Assembly: GCA_029555925.1 (NCBI GenBank)
Contig: JAKPQU010000599.1
Location: 1 to 18,144 of the forward strand
Length of the DNA stretch: 18,144 bases
Direction of reading: 5' to 3'
Source: Bacillota bacterium
Lineage (GTDB): Bacteria; Eremiobacterota; SpSt-956; JAKJGF01
This document shows positions 6,403-13,429 of this stretch, piece after piece. Position numbers and translations under genes: made by a program. Each line of letters starts with the position of its first letter. Within the stretch, counting starts at the first letter, position 1. The notes beneath the pieces are model-generated. The model did no database searches and was not told where the DNA came from. It worked only from the letters and a program-made list of their open reading frames with translations.

Positions 6403-7749
6403 TTATTTATCCTTGAATGCGCGGTCAATAAAATCTGTCCCCATTCTGCCTTCCACAAAAATAGGATGTTCAAGGGACTTGATATGAAAAGGTATAACTG
6501 TCTTAATACCCAGAATTTCAAATTCTCCAAGAGCCCTTAACATACGGGCAATAGCCTCTTTTCTGTCAATCCCCCAGGAAACAAGCTTCGCAAGCATTGA
6601 ATCATAATAGGGATTAACATACATACCTGCCTGCATATATGTATCCACCCTGATCCCCGGTCCTCCCGGCATGGTAAATCTGCTTATCTTTCCAGAAGAA
6701 GGAGAAAAAAATCTGTCAGGATCTTCTGCATTTATTCTGCATTCTATGCTGTGGCCTCTTATAGTAATATCCTTCTGGGTAAAACTCAATTTTTCTCCCA
6801 TGGCAACCCTTATCTGTTCTTTAACAAGATCTACACCCGTTACCATTTCCGTAACGGCATGTTCAACCTGTATCCTTGTATTCATCTCAAGAAAATAATA
6901 TTTCTTCTTTTCCTGATCAAATAAAAACTCCATTGTTCCGGCTCCTGTATAGCCAACCATTCTGGCGCATTTTACTGCTACAGAGCCGATTTCCTTTCGT
7001 AATTCCTGGGTAAGAACAATAGAAGGACTTTCTTCAATCAATTTCTGATTTCTCCTCTGAACAGAACAATCTCTTTCTCCCAGATGTATTACATTACCGT
7101 AATTATCGGCCATTATCTGGAACTCTATATGCTTGGGGCTTAAAAGATATTTCTCCACATAAAGCCTGTAATCCCCGAAAGCACCTTTTGCTTCAGCCTG
7201 AATAATAGGCCACAGATTTTCCAGCTGTTGTGGATTCTGTATAATCCGCATACCTTTTCCTCCGCCTCCGGCAGCAGCTTTTACCATAACAGGATATTCC
7301 AGCTCTTGCGCTACTTTTAATGCCTCAGGCAGTGTTTCCAGAATAGTACTTCCAGGAACTATAGGAGCAATATTTCCAAGAGTTTCTCTGGCTTTTGCTT
7401 TATCTCCCATAGTCTGTATAACATGGGCAGAGGGGCCGATAAACTTCACTTTATATTGTTCACATATTTCGGCAAATTTTGCATTTTCCGCAAGAAAACC
7501 ATAACCGGGATGAATAGCATCTGCACCTGATATCTGAGCAGTACTTATTATATTCAATATATTAAGATAACTGTCGGCAGGTGAAGCACTTCCTATACAA
7601 TAGGCTTCATCTGCCATTCTTATATGAAGAGACGTATCATCTGCTTCGGAATAAACAGCCACAGTCTTAAGACCCAGCTCTTTACAGGCTCTTATTATTC
7701 TTATAGCTATTTCTCCTCTGTTGGCAACAAGTACCTTCTCAAATGACAT
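6403..7749 (-). CDS. accC: Acetyl-CoA carboxylase, biotin carboxylase subunit
   Basis: ATP-dependent carboxylation of biotin on BCCP, the first half-reaction of acetyl-CoA carboxylase in fatty acid synthesis. Length (448 aa) matches E. coli AccC (449). Visible: N-terminal LVANRGEIAIRIIR (7-20); the ATP-grasp glycine loop GGGGKGMR (161-168); ERDCSVQRRNQKLIEE (225-240) with Lys236; metal ligand Glu288; EMNTRIQVEH (288-297) with Arg292 and Glu296; Arg338 in ECRINAEDP. All catalytic positions are intact. The ATG start has AAGGAG at good spacing. It is separated from the accB-like gene by 296 bp, unusually far for this pair, and is tightly followed by nusB. Pyruvate or propionyl carboxylase subunits share this fold, but the efp/accB/nusB context supports AccC. 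Confidence 0.96.
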   Translation of the reverse strand: MSFEKVLVANRGEIAIRIIRACKELGLKTVAVYSEADDTSLHIRMADEAYCIGSASPADSYLNILNIISTAQISGADAIHPGYGFLAENAKFAEICEQYKVKFIGPSAHVIQTMGDKAKARETLGNIAPIVPGSTILETLPEALKVAQELEYPVMVKAAAGGGGKGMRIIQNPQQLENLWPIIQAEAKGAFGDYRLYVEKYLLSPKHIEFQIMADNYGNVIHLGERDCSVQRRNQKLIEESPSIVLTQELRKEIGSVAVKCARMVGYTGAGTMEFLFDQEKKKYYFLEMNTRIQVEHAVTEMVTGVDLVKEQIRVAMGEKLSFTQKDITIRGHSIECRINAEDPDRFFSPSSGKISRFTMPGGPGIRVDTYMQAGMYVNPYYDSMLAKLVSWGIDRKEAIARMLRALGEFEILGIKTVIPFHIKSLEHPIFVEGRMGTDFIDRAFKDK

Positions 7750-7790
7750 TCCATTACTCCTTATAATAAATTATTTAGATAACTTCCTCC

Positions 7791-7806
7791 AGATAAAATT
7801 TTATCT
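7791..7806. promoter_or_regulatory. Perfect 16-bp palindrome upstream of accC (candidate operator)
   Basis: AGATAAAATTTTATCT reads the same on both strands and lies about 40 bp before the accC start, with the half-site AGATAA again at 7777-7782. A dimeric repressor could bind it. It could also arise by chance in AT-rich DNA. No known operator consensus is recognised. Confidence 0.35.
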
Positions 7807-7859
7807 AACCCTTAATTTACGGCATCAAAAATGAAAATTCCTATACCTTTAAATTATTA

Positions 7860-7894
7860 TCAGTTGTCAGCAATCAGCAGTCATCTATCAGATT
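7860..7894. repeat. TCAGCAA-type heptamer array in the accB-accC gap
   Basis: Five in-phase units: TCAGTTG, TCAGCAA, TCAGCAG, TCATCTA, TCAGATT. This is the most degenerate of the heptamer arrays, but the TCA at fixed 7-bp spacing is clear. Confidence 0.65.
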
Positions 7895-8045
7895 TTTCCC
7901 TGGATAAATGAACATTCTGTCAAATTACCATAACAGCCATAACCGAATGGTCACAACAAAGAATGAAAATTTATATTCCCTTCACTCTTCACCATTCTCA
8001 TATAAATCCATAACATATAGCAGAGTAAAATATAATTCTAAAAGT

Positions 8046-8474
8046 CTAAACTTTACTTATTCTGAACAATAGCTGTCCATATTCTACTATTTCATCTTCT
8101 CGTACCATTACATCAATAAGAATTCCGTCTACTGGAGAATCTATTTCAAACATTAAATTCATACATTTTACAGTACCGAGTAACTGACCTGTTTCAATTT
8201 TATCTCCCGAATTAATCCCTTCTTTAGTCTGATGAAATATTCCTACCCACGAAGACCTTATCTCTTCCACCTGTATATCCGGTTGTTCCTCCGGAACTGC
8301 TGTATTGTAAGGAACATTAACATGAGGTAAAGGAAGAATCGGAGTTTCAGATTTCTTAATTAGAACCTTCAGTTCAGGTCCTTTTATAGATACTTCGGAA
8401 AAATTACTTTTAGAAGACTTTTCTATAAAATTTATTAATTTATTCTTTACAAAAGAGGTAAAAGTTTCTTCCAT
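8046..8474 (-). CDS. AccB-like biotin carboxyl carrier protein lacking the biotin-acceptor lysine
   Basis: 142 aa with the BCCP layout: an N-terminal helical region (1-40), a short Pro-rich linker (44-65) and a C-terminal biotinyl/lipoyl barrel (70-142) with SSWVGIFHQT, GDKIETGQLLGTV and SPVDGIL. Where BCCPs have EAMKMM, this has KCMNLM: the residue aligned with the biotinylated Lys is Asn106 (codon AAT, 8157-8159). Lys103 is three residues away and is not in the acceptor position. The gene starts 1 nt after efp and precedes accC, the position of a true accB. It may therefore be a non-biotinylated structural or regulatory subunit, comparable to plant BADC proteins, or it may have lost function. 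The fold assignment is firm; the role is open. Confidence 0.85.
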   Translation of the reverse strand: MEETFTSFVKNKLINFIEKSSKSNFSEVSIKGPELKVLIKKSETPILPLPHVNVPYNTAVPEEQPDIQVEEIRSSWVGIFHQTKEGINSGDKIETGQLLGTVKCMNLMFEIDSPVDGILIDVMVREDEIVEYGQLLFRISKV

Positions 8475-8475
8475 A

Positions 8476-9033
8476 TCAGGCTCTTTTCAGATAACTTCTG
8501 GTTCTAGTGTCGATCTGAAGGACATCTCCTATTTCTATAAATAACGGAACCTGAATAACAGCACCTGTTTCCATAGTAGCAGGTTTTGAAGCCCCGGTAG
8601 CTGTATCACCGCGGAAGCCCGGTTCTGTCTGAACAACTTTGAGTTCAACAAAATTCGGGAACTCTACACCTATGATAGAACCTTCATAGTACATAACCCT
8701 TATAACCATACTATCTTTTAATAAATCAATATTCTCTCCGAGAAGATTGGCCGGAATAGGAACCTGGTCAAAGCTCTGGTTATCCATGAAGAAATACTCT
8801 GTACCTGTACTGTAAAGATACTGCATTTCATGATATTCTATCATAGCCTGTTTGAGTTTTTCTCCTGCCTTGAAGGTATGTTCAAGGGTGTTACCTGACT
8901 TGAAACTTTTAAGCTTTGTTCTGACAAAGGCAGCTCCTTTACCAGGTTTAACATGCTGGAAATAAACAATAGTATAAACATCATTGTTAAATTCGATAGT
9001 GAGACCTGTCTTAAAATCAGACGTAGTTATCAT
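8476..9033 (-). CDS. efp: Translation elongation factor P
   Basis: Binds between the P and E sites of ribosomes stalled at polyproline and stimulates peptide bond formation. Full length (185 aa) with the N-terminal KOW-like domain and two OB-type domains; the family signature region at the C-terminus includes GDVLQIDTRTRSYLKR. The domain I loop tip is PGKGAAF with Lys32 at the position modified in Lys-type EF-Ps; it is not the Arg (rhamnosylated) type. No modification enzyme is in the window. The ATG has an AAAGGAG SD, and a strong promoter lies 37-65 bp upstream, so efp is probably the first gene of the accBC-nusB-ispA-dxs unit. Confidence 0.98.
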   Translation of the reverse strand: MITTSDFKTGLTIEFNNDVYTIVYFQHVKPGKGAAFVRTKLKSFKSGNTLEHTFKAGEKLKQAMIEYHEMQYLYSTGTEYFFMDNQSFDQVPIPANLLGENIDLLKDSMVIRVMYYEGSIIGVEFPNFVELKVVQTEPGFRGDTATGASKPATMETGAVIQVPLFIEIGDVLQIDTRTRSYLKRA

Positions 9034-9069
9034 AAATTTCTCCTTTCGAAAATCAAATAAAGTTTTATT

Positions 9070-9098
9070 ATTATATCATTTAAAAAAATATATGTAAA
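9070..9098 (-). promoter_or_regulatory. Sigma-70 promoter for efp
   Basis: On the minus strand, TTTACA (-35; 9093-9098) and TATAAT (-10; 9070-9075) are separated by exactly 17 nt. Transcription would start near 9063, giving a roughly 30-nt leader with the efp SD at 9040-9044. Confidence 0.8.
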
Positions 9099-9112
9099 TC
9101 ATTTTTATAAAT

Positions 9113-9140
9113 CGTCACGTGTAACGCGTTACGCGTGACG
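9113..9140 (-). repeat. Palindromic heptamer array downstream of plsY
   Basis: Four in-phase heptamers (CGTCACG, TGTAACG, CGTTACG, CGTGACG) form an inverted repeat with 14-bp arms, 13 of 14 matching, and no spacer. It lies 17 bp after the plsY stop and upstream of the efp promoter. It could fold in RNA and serve as a termination or 3'-end-protecting hairpin, but the downstream U tract is poor. Confidence 0.75.
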
Positions 9141-9157
9141 GGCCATTAAAATCCCAT

Positions 9158-9787
9158 CTATACTGAAGATGCTTTTTTGCCGAATTTGCTTTCTGTTCCG
9201 GCAAATAATCTTTTAATATTGGCTCTGTGACTGTAAATAACCAGAAGAGCAGAAAGAACCGTAAGAAACAGATAGGCATAACATTCAGGTTTTGCCCGGT
9301 AAAAAACTATTACCAGCAGAGGGCTGCAACCCATGCCTGTTATAGAGCCGAGAGAAATATAACGTGTTCCCCAGACAATAGCGGCAAATATAACAAAGCC
9401 GATAAGAGCTATACGATAATCAAGAGCAAGGAAAATTCCGAGATTTGTGGCGACGCCTTTACCTCCTTTAAAGTTTAAAAATACAGAATAGGTATGGCCC
9501 AGTACTGCTATAATACATACGAAAACTACGCCCCAGCCGGCGGGAAGGAATGGCACTACAAGAAATTTTTTTGCCATCAGTACAGGAACAAGAGCCTTTC
9601 CTGCATCACATAAAAGAGCTATAATGCCCGGTACAGGGCCTATCACACGCCATACATTGGTAGCACCGATATTACGGCTGCCATGTTCTCTCACATCTAT
9701 TCCTGCCCATAATTTACCTATTAAAAGACCGAAAGGAACTGAACACAGAAGATAAGTTAAAACAAGAAAAACGGATAACAGCAACAT
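9158..9787 (-). CDS. plsY: Acyl-phosphate:glycerol-3-phosphate acyltransferase
   Basis: Inner-membrane enzyme that transfers acyl groups from acyl-phosphate to glycerol 3-phosphate, the first acylation in phospholipid synthesis. Length (209 aa) is typical. The three conserved loops are visible: GSRNIGATNVWR (36-47), GHTYSVFLNFKGGKGVAT (97-114) and, near the C-terminus, SHRANIKRLFAGTESKFG (186-203). Hydrophobic segments at about 3-25, 52-70, 84-98, 116-140 and 153-185 fit a multi-pass protein. It starts 1 nt after der, and der-plsY adjacency is known from Bacillota. PlsX, which makes the acyl-phosphate substrate, is not in the window. Confidence 0.97.
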   Translation of the reverse strand: MLLLSVFLVLTYLLCSVPFGLLIGKLWAGIDVREHGSRNIGATNVWRVIGPVPGIIALLCDAGKALVPVLMAKKFLVVPFLPAGWGVVFVCIIAVLGHTYSVFLNFKGGKGVATNLGIFLALDYRIALIGFVIFAAIVWGTRYISLGSITGMGCSPLLVIVFYRAKPECYAYLFLTVLSALLVIYSHRANIKRLFAGTESKFGKKASSV

Positions 9788-9788
9788 A

Positions 9789-11165
9789 CTAAGATCCCTC
9801 TTTCAATATAATCTTAATGGGTGCTCCTTCAAAACCAAAAGCCCCTCTCAATCTGTTTTCCAGATATCTAAGGTAAGAAAAATGCATAAGTTTTCTGGAA
9901 TTTACAAATAATAATATAGTAGGAGGATTAACCTTTGGCTGGATTGTATAATAAACCTTGAGGGTCTGTCCTTTATAACCCGGAGGCGGCCTGTCGGCCA
10001 GGGCTTCTTTTACTACCTGATTTAAAACAGGTGTGGCAATTCTCTTTGAATTTTCCTCCGAAAGTTTTATAACTTCCGTAAACACTTCACCTATACCCCA
10101 TTTATTAAGAGCTGATGTAAAAACTATGGGAGAATAATCTACAAAATATAAACTCTCCTTTAAAAAATCAATATAATTTTCTCTTAATTTCTCTTTTTCT
10201 TTTTTAAACCATGCATTAAAATTTTCTATATCATCCCTGTTACTGTATTCCTGCCTTTTTTTCTCCAGCATTAAATCCCATTTATTCACAACGACCAGAC
10301 AGCCTTTACCTTCTTTTACTATCTTACCTGCAATTTTTTTATCCTGCTCTGCCAGTCCCTGTTCCGCATCTACCACTAAAATCCCCGTGTCTGCCCTGTG
10401 AATAGACTTGAAAGCTCTTATTACACTGTAATATTCCACATCTTCTGTTACCCTGCTTTTCCTTCTGATACCGGCAGTATCGATAAAGTTAAAATGCCTG
10501 TCCCCTCTCTCTATAAAGGTATCTATAGAATCCCTTGTAGTACCGGGTTTATCATCTACAATAACCCTCTTTTCACCTAAAAGAGCATTTAAGAGTGAAG
10601 ATTTTCCTACATTCGGCCTGCCAACTATGGCGACAGATATGGTATCATCAGGATAGGATACCTCCACCTCTTCCGGTAATCTGCCTACTATTTCATCTAG
10701 GAGCTCACCTATATTAAGTCCATGTTCTGCGGAAATACTCATTACATGTTCAAAGCCAAGGCCATAAAACTCATAGGTATCTCTTTCCGTCATTTCTCCT
10801 TCAACCTTGTTTACAACCAGAATTACAGGCTTATTGGATTTTCTTAATCTGTGAGAGATTTCCATATCGGAAGGACAGACGCCTTCTCTGCCATCTACCA
10901 GGAAAACAATCAGGTCTGCCTCTTCTACTGCCAGATTTACCTGCAGTGTTATTTCTTCTTTCATATTATCTTCTTTATCAAATTGAAGTCCCCCTGTATC
11001 AATCAACATAAACTGTCTTCCGACCCATTCGCATGGTCTGTAAAGACGGTCTCTTGTAACTCCGGGGACATCATCTACTATAGCCACTCTTTTAGCAAGA
11101 AGTCTGTTAAAAAGAGTGGATTTACCCACATTGGGTCGCCCGACTATTGCAACAACTGATTTCAT
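9789..11165 (-). CDS. der: Ribosome biogenesis GTPase Der (EngA)
   Basis: Double GTPase required for 50S subunit maturation. G domain 1: P-loop GRPNVGKS 9-16, DTGG 56-59, NKVE 119-122. G domain 2: GRPNVGKS 182-189, DTAG 229-232, NKWD 294-297, SA at 351-352. A C-terminal KH-like domain spans about 365-458. Length is 458 aa. Two small departures: the first NKxD motif ends in Glu, and the stretch between NKWD and YSPIVF is some 15-20 residues longer than usual and strongly charged (Lys/Glu/Arg-rich, about 300-332). The ATG directly follows the stop codon of the DUF512 gene with no gap, implying translational coupling. Confidence 0.97.
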   Translation of the reverse strand: MKSVVAIVGRPNVGKSTLFNRLLAKRVAIVDDVPGVTRDRLYRPCEWVGRQFMLIDTGGLQFDKEDNMKEEITLQVNLAVEEADLIVFLVDGREGVCPSDMEISHRLRKSNKPVILVVNKVEGEMTERDTYEFYGLGFEHVMSISAEHGLNIGELLDEIVGRLPEEVEVSYPDDTISVAIVGRPNVGKSSLLNALLGEKRVIVDDKPGTTRDSIDTFIERGDRHFNFIDTAGIRRKSRVTEDVEYYSVIRAFKSIHRADTGILVVDAEQGLAEQDKKIAGKIVKEGKGCLVVVNKWDLMLEKKRQEYSNRDDIENFNAWFKKEKEKLRENYIDFLKESLYFVDYSPIVFTSALNKWGIGEVFTEVIKLSEENSKRIATPVLNQVVKEALADRPPPGYKGQTLKVYYTIQPKVNPPTILLFVNSRKLMHFSYLRYLENRLRGAFGFEGAPIKIILKEGS

Positions 11166-12449
11166 TTATTCACACCCCATAGTATTTAAAAGTTCAAGAA
11201 TATCTCCTCTGATAATTCTGACAGGTTTTCCGAGCATATCAGACAGAGTATCTACCGACATATCATCCAGAAAAAGTCCGTCATATCTGACAGCATTTCC
11301 GGGAATTATTATTTCATCACCTGTATCTATGTCCTTAAGACTATTATATATATCCTGGCCTGTAAGGAGACCTGTAACGGTAACAGAGTCACCCCAGAAA
11401 TTATTCTTACAGTAAATAATCTGTACAGGCCATTTATTCTCTATAAAAGACAGAATCCTTCCTGATGATTCTCCCGATACAAGAGTAAATTTTTTACCAG
11501 AAATCTTCGAAAACTCATGACATGTGCTCATGGAAGAAAGAAAATTTGCTGCCATACCGACACCGTTTTCCAGTTGTGGATATCCCTCATAATGTTCATC
11601 GGAAGGAAAGGGGGTTCCTGCAAGTATATAAAATTCATCGGCAAGAAAAACAAAATTTGTATCAATAGTATCTCTGAAATGTTTCTGCCAGTATTCTACC
11701 TGTTCTATAACAGTGGCGGCACTTTTACTGTTATAGGGCACAAGAGGATAAAGATGTTCTCTGTATCTGGTAAGACCGGAAGGCACAACTGCGAGGGATT
11801 TCACTCCCGGATATAACCGGGAAAGCTTTTCTATGGTTTCATTCAAATCTTGGCCGTCATTAATACCCTGACACAGAACGACCTGTGTATGTAATTCGAT
11901 ATGACCTTCTACAAGAAACCTGAGTTTTTCATCTATATTATCTTTTTTCTTTATGCCGAAAACTAATTTTCTTATATCAGGGTTCATGGTATGAACGGAA
12001 ATATAAAGGGGAGATAATCTCATATTAACTATTCTCTTTAAATCGGATTTTTTTATATTATTCAGGGTTATAAAATTTCCGTATAAGAAAGAAAGCCTGT
12101 AATCATCATCCTTTATATAAACCTGTGGTCTCATTCCTTTCGGAGTCTGATCGACAAAACAAAAAATACATCTGTTGGTACATTTATGAAGTCCGTCAAA
12201 GAGATCTTCCGTAAAATCTATACCGAGTCCTTCGTCAAGGTCTTTTTCAATCTCTAAAATCCACTGTTCTCCGTCTCTTTCCACAAGTATTTCCAGTATC
12301 TCATCCGAAGCAAGAAAACGGTAATCGATTATATCCTTCATAGCCTGGCCGTTTATCTTTACGATAATATCACCGGCACGCAGTTCTAATTCTTCTGCAA
12401 TAGAGCCGGGGGAAACAGATTTTATAACAGCTTTAGTTTTCTTTGTCAT
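11166..12449 (-). CDS. PDZ / radical-SAM DUF512 family protein
   Basis: 427 aa. Residues about 5-70 form a PDZ-like domain (SVSPGSIAEELELRAGDII near 11-29). A CxxxCxxC cluster follows (Cys90, Cys94, Cys97) inside CTNRCIFCFVDQTPKGMR, continuing into KDDDYRLSFLYGNFITL (113-129), the signature of this family. This indicates a 4Fe-4S cluster and probably radical-SAM chemistry. The remainder matches the DUF512 C-terminal part (GESSGRIL, NNFWGDSVTVTGLLTG, IIPGNAVRYDGLFLDDMS). The family's reaction is not established as far as I know. It abuts der with zero spacing, an arrangement also seen in Clostridia, so a link to ribosome assembly or translation is a fair guess. The SD is weak. Confidence 0.92.
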   Translation of the reverse strand: MTKKTKAVIKSVSPGSIAEELELRAGDIIVKINGQAMKDIIDYRFLASDEILEILVERDGEQWILEIEKDLDEGLGIDFTEDLFDGLHKCTNRCIFCFVDQTPKGMRPQVYIKDDDYRLSFLYGNFITLNNIKKSDLKRIVNMRLSPLYISVHTMNPDIRKLVFGIKKKDNIDEKLRFLVEGHIELHTQVVLCQGINDGQDLNETIEKLSRLYPGVKSLAVVPSGLTRYREHLYPLVPYNSKSAATVIEQVEYWQKHFRDTIDTNFVFLADEFYILAGTPFPSDEHYEGYPQLENGVGMAANFLSSMSTCHEFSKISGKKFTLVSGESSGRILSFIENKWPVQIIYCKNNFWGDSVTVTGLLTGQDIYNSLKDIDTGDEIIIPGNAVRYDGLFLDDMSVDTLSDMLGKPVRIIRGDILELLNTMGCE

Positions 12450-12505
12450 AAACCAACCTGCGAGTTTACTGAGATGAGCTTTAATATTAAATCAAATTTC
12501 TTTCT

Positions 12506-12526
12506 CTTCACTCTTCACCCTTCACT
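12506..12526. repeat. CTTCACT heptamer array inside the ispH 3' end
   Basis: Three units (CTTCACT, CTTCACC, CTTCACT). The ispH stop codon (12508-12510) and the codons for its last residues, Val-Lys-Gly-Glu-Glu, fall within the array. Confidence 0.75.
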
Positions 12527-13350
12527 ATCTTATCAATTACTTTATCTATCAACCACTCAGGCGTGGAAGCACCTGCAGTAATACCGACCTTTACATTATA
12601 AAAAAACCATTCCTCTTTTATTTCATTATCTGTTTCTACATGATATGCAGTAATACCCTTATTACGGCACATAGTGACGAGCCTCTTTGTATTTGCACTG
12701 TTTTTGCCACCTATGACAATCATGACATCTATCTTTTCAGCAAGTTCGCAGGCAGATTTCTGTCTCTCTTCAGTAGCGGAACATATTGTATTAAAACTTC
12801 TCAATTCGAAGGTCTTATCTATAAGATATGACGCAACAGCCAGAAAAAATTCTCTTTTCTGTGTCGTTTGCGATAAAAGACCTGTATGACGGCCTGTGTG
12901 AATCTTCTCTAATTCTGAAATATCACTGACAACAACAGCTTCCGGTGCATACCCGAGAATTCCTCTGACTTCAGGATGATCTTTTTCTCCTGTTATAATA
13001 ACCTGATAACCTTCTTTATAAAGTTTATCTGCCAGAGACTGAACTTTTCTGACATAGGGACAGGTAGCATCAATTATATTCAGTCTCATAGAAAGGGCTC
13101 TGTTATATTCACCGGGAGATATTCCATGAGAGCGTATGATCAGAGTTCCCCCTGTAATTTCATCCAGACTCTCTACAATGATGGCTCCCATATCGGTGAG
13201 GCGTTTCACTTCCTGAGGGTTATGGATGAGATGACCCAGTATAAAAACTCCTTTACCATGTTTCAGAGCCTCTTCTGTCATATGAACAGCTCTCGCAACA
13301 CCAAAACAGAATCCCATATTTGAAGCTTTTATAATCTGAATATTTTTCAT
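12508..13350 (-). CDS. ispH: 4-hydroxy-3-methylbut-2-enyl diphosphate reductase
   Basis: Last enzyme of the MEP pathway; an iron-sulfur reductase that makes IPP and DMAPP from HMBPP. Length (280 aa) matches the short bacterial form. The three cluster Cys are visible: Cys15 in GFCFGV, Cys97 in DATCP, Cys190 in NTICSAT. So are His41-Leu-Ile-His43-Asn-Pro, RSHG (73-76), HPEV with catalytic Glu127, SQTTQ (160-164), GGKNSANT (214-221) and GITAGASTP near the C-terminus. It lies between cmk and the DUF512 gene; cmk-ispH proximity is known in Bacillota, though plsC and rpsA are missing here. The ATG lacks a clear SD. The last residues are encoded by heptamer repeats. Confidence 0.97.
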   Translation of the reverse strand: MKNIQIIKASNMGFCFGVARAVHMTEEALKHGKGVFILGHLIHNPQEVKRLTDMGAIIVESLDEITGGTLIIRSHGISPGEYNRALSMRLNIIDATCPYVRKVQSLADKLYKEGYQVIITGEKDHPEVRGILGYAPEAVVVSDISELEKIHTGRHTGLLSQTTQKREFFLAVASYLIDKTFELRSFNTICSATEERQKSACELAEKIDVMIVIGGKNSANTKRLVTMCRNKGITAYHVETDNEIKEEWFFYNVKVGITAGASTPEWLIDKVIDKIVKGEE

Positions 13351-13401
13351 TTCAGAGGTTTTGACTTCAGATTTTTACGTAAATACTGTAAAATCTCCGG
13401 T

Positions 13402-13429
13402 CACACGTTACGCTTTAAGCGTCACGCTC
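13402..13429. repeat. CACGCGT-type heptamers overlapping the cmk stop codon
   Basis: Four in-phase units (CACACGT, TACGCTT, TAAGCGT, CACGCTC). The cmk stop codon at 13415-13417 and the codons for its C-terminal Glu-Arg-Asp-Ala lie within it. The centre CGCTTTAAGCG is a short inverted repeat. Confidence 0.75.

Larger units (their letters stand above)
7750..8045. other. 296-bp accB-accC gap without a gene
   Basis: No convincing ORF. It holds a perfect 16-bp palindrome AGATAAAATTTTATCT at 7791-7806, with a further AGATAA nearby; five heptamers of TCAGCAA type at 7860-7894; and two CTTCACT/CTTCACC heptamers at 7980-7993. A TTGACA occurs on the minus strand but has no matching -10, so I do not call a promoter. 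The accC SD is at the low end. Confidence 0.7.

Noticed and set aside
7907..7930. Promoter for accC based on a minus-strand TTGACA
   Set aside because: No acceptable -10 hexamer at 15-19 nt.
8046..8474. Lipoyl-carrier (GcvH or E2 type) instead of BCCP
   Set aside because: No DKA/EKA-type lipoyl lysine either; the linker, length and efp/accC context fit BCCP.
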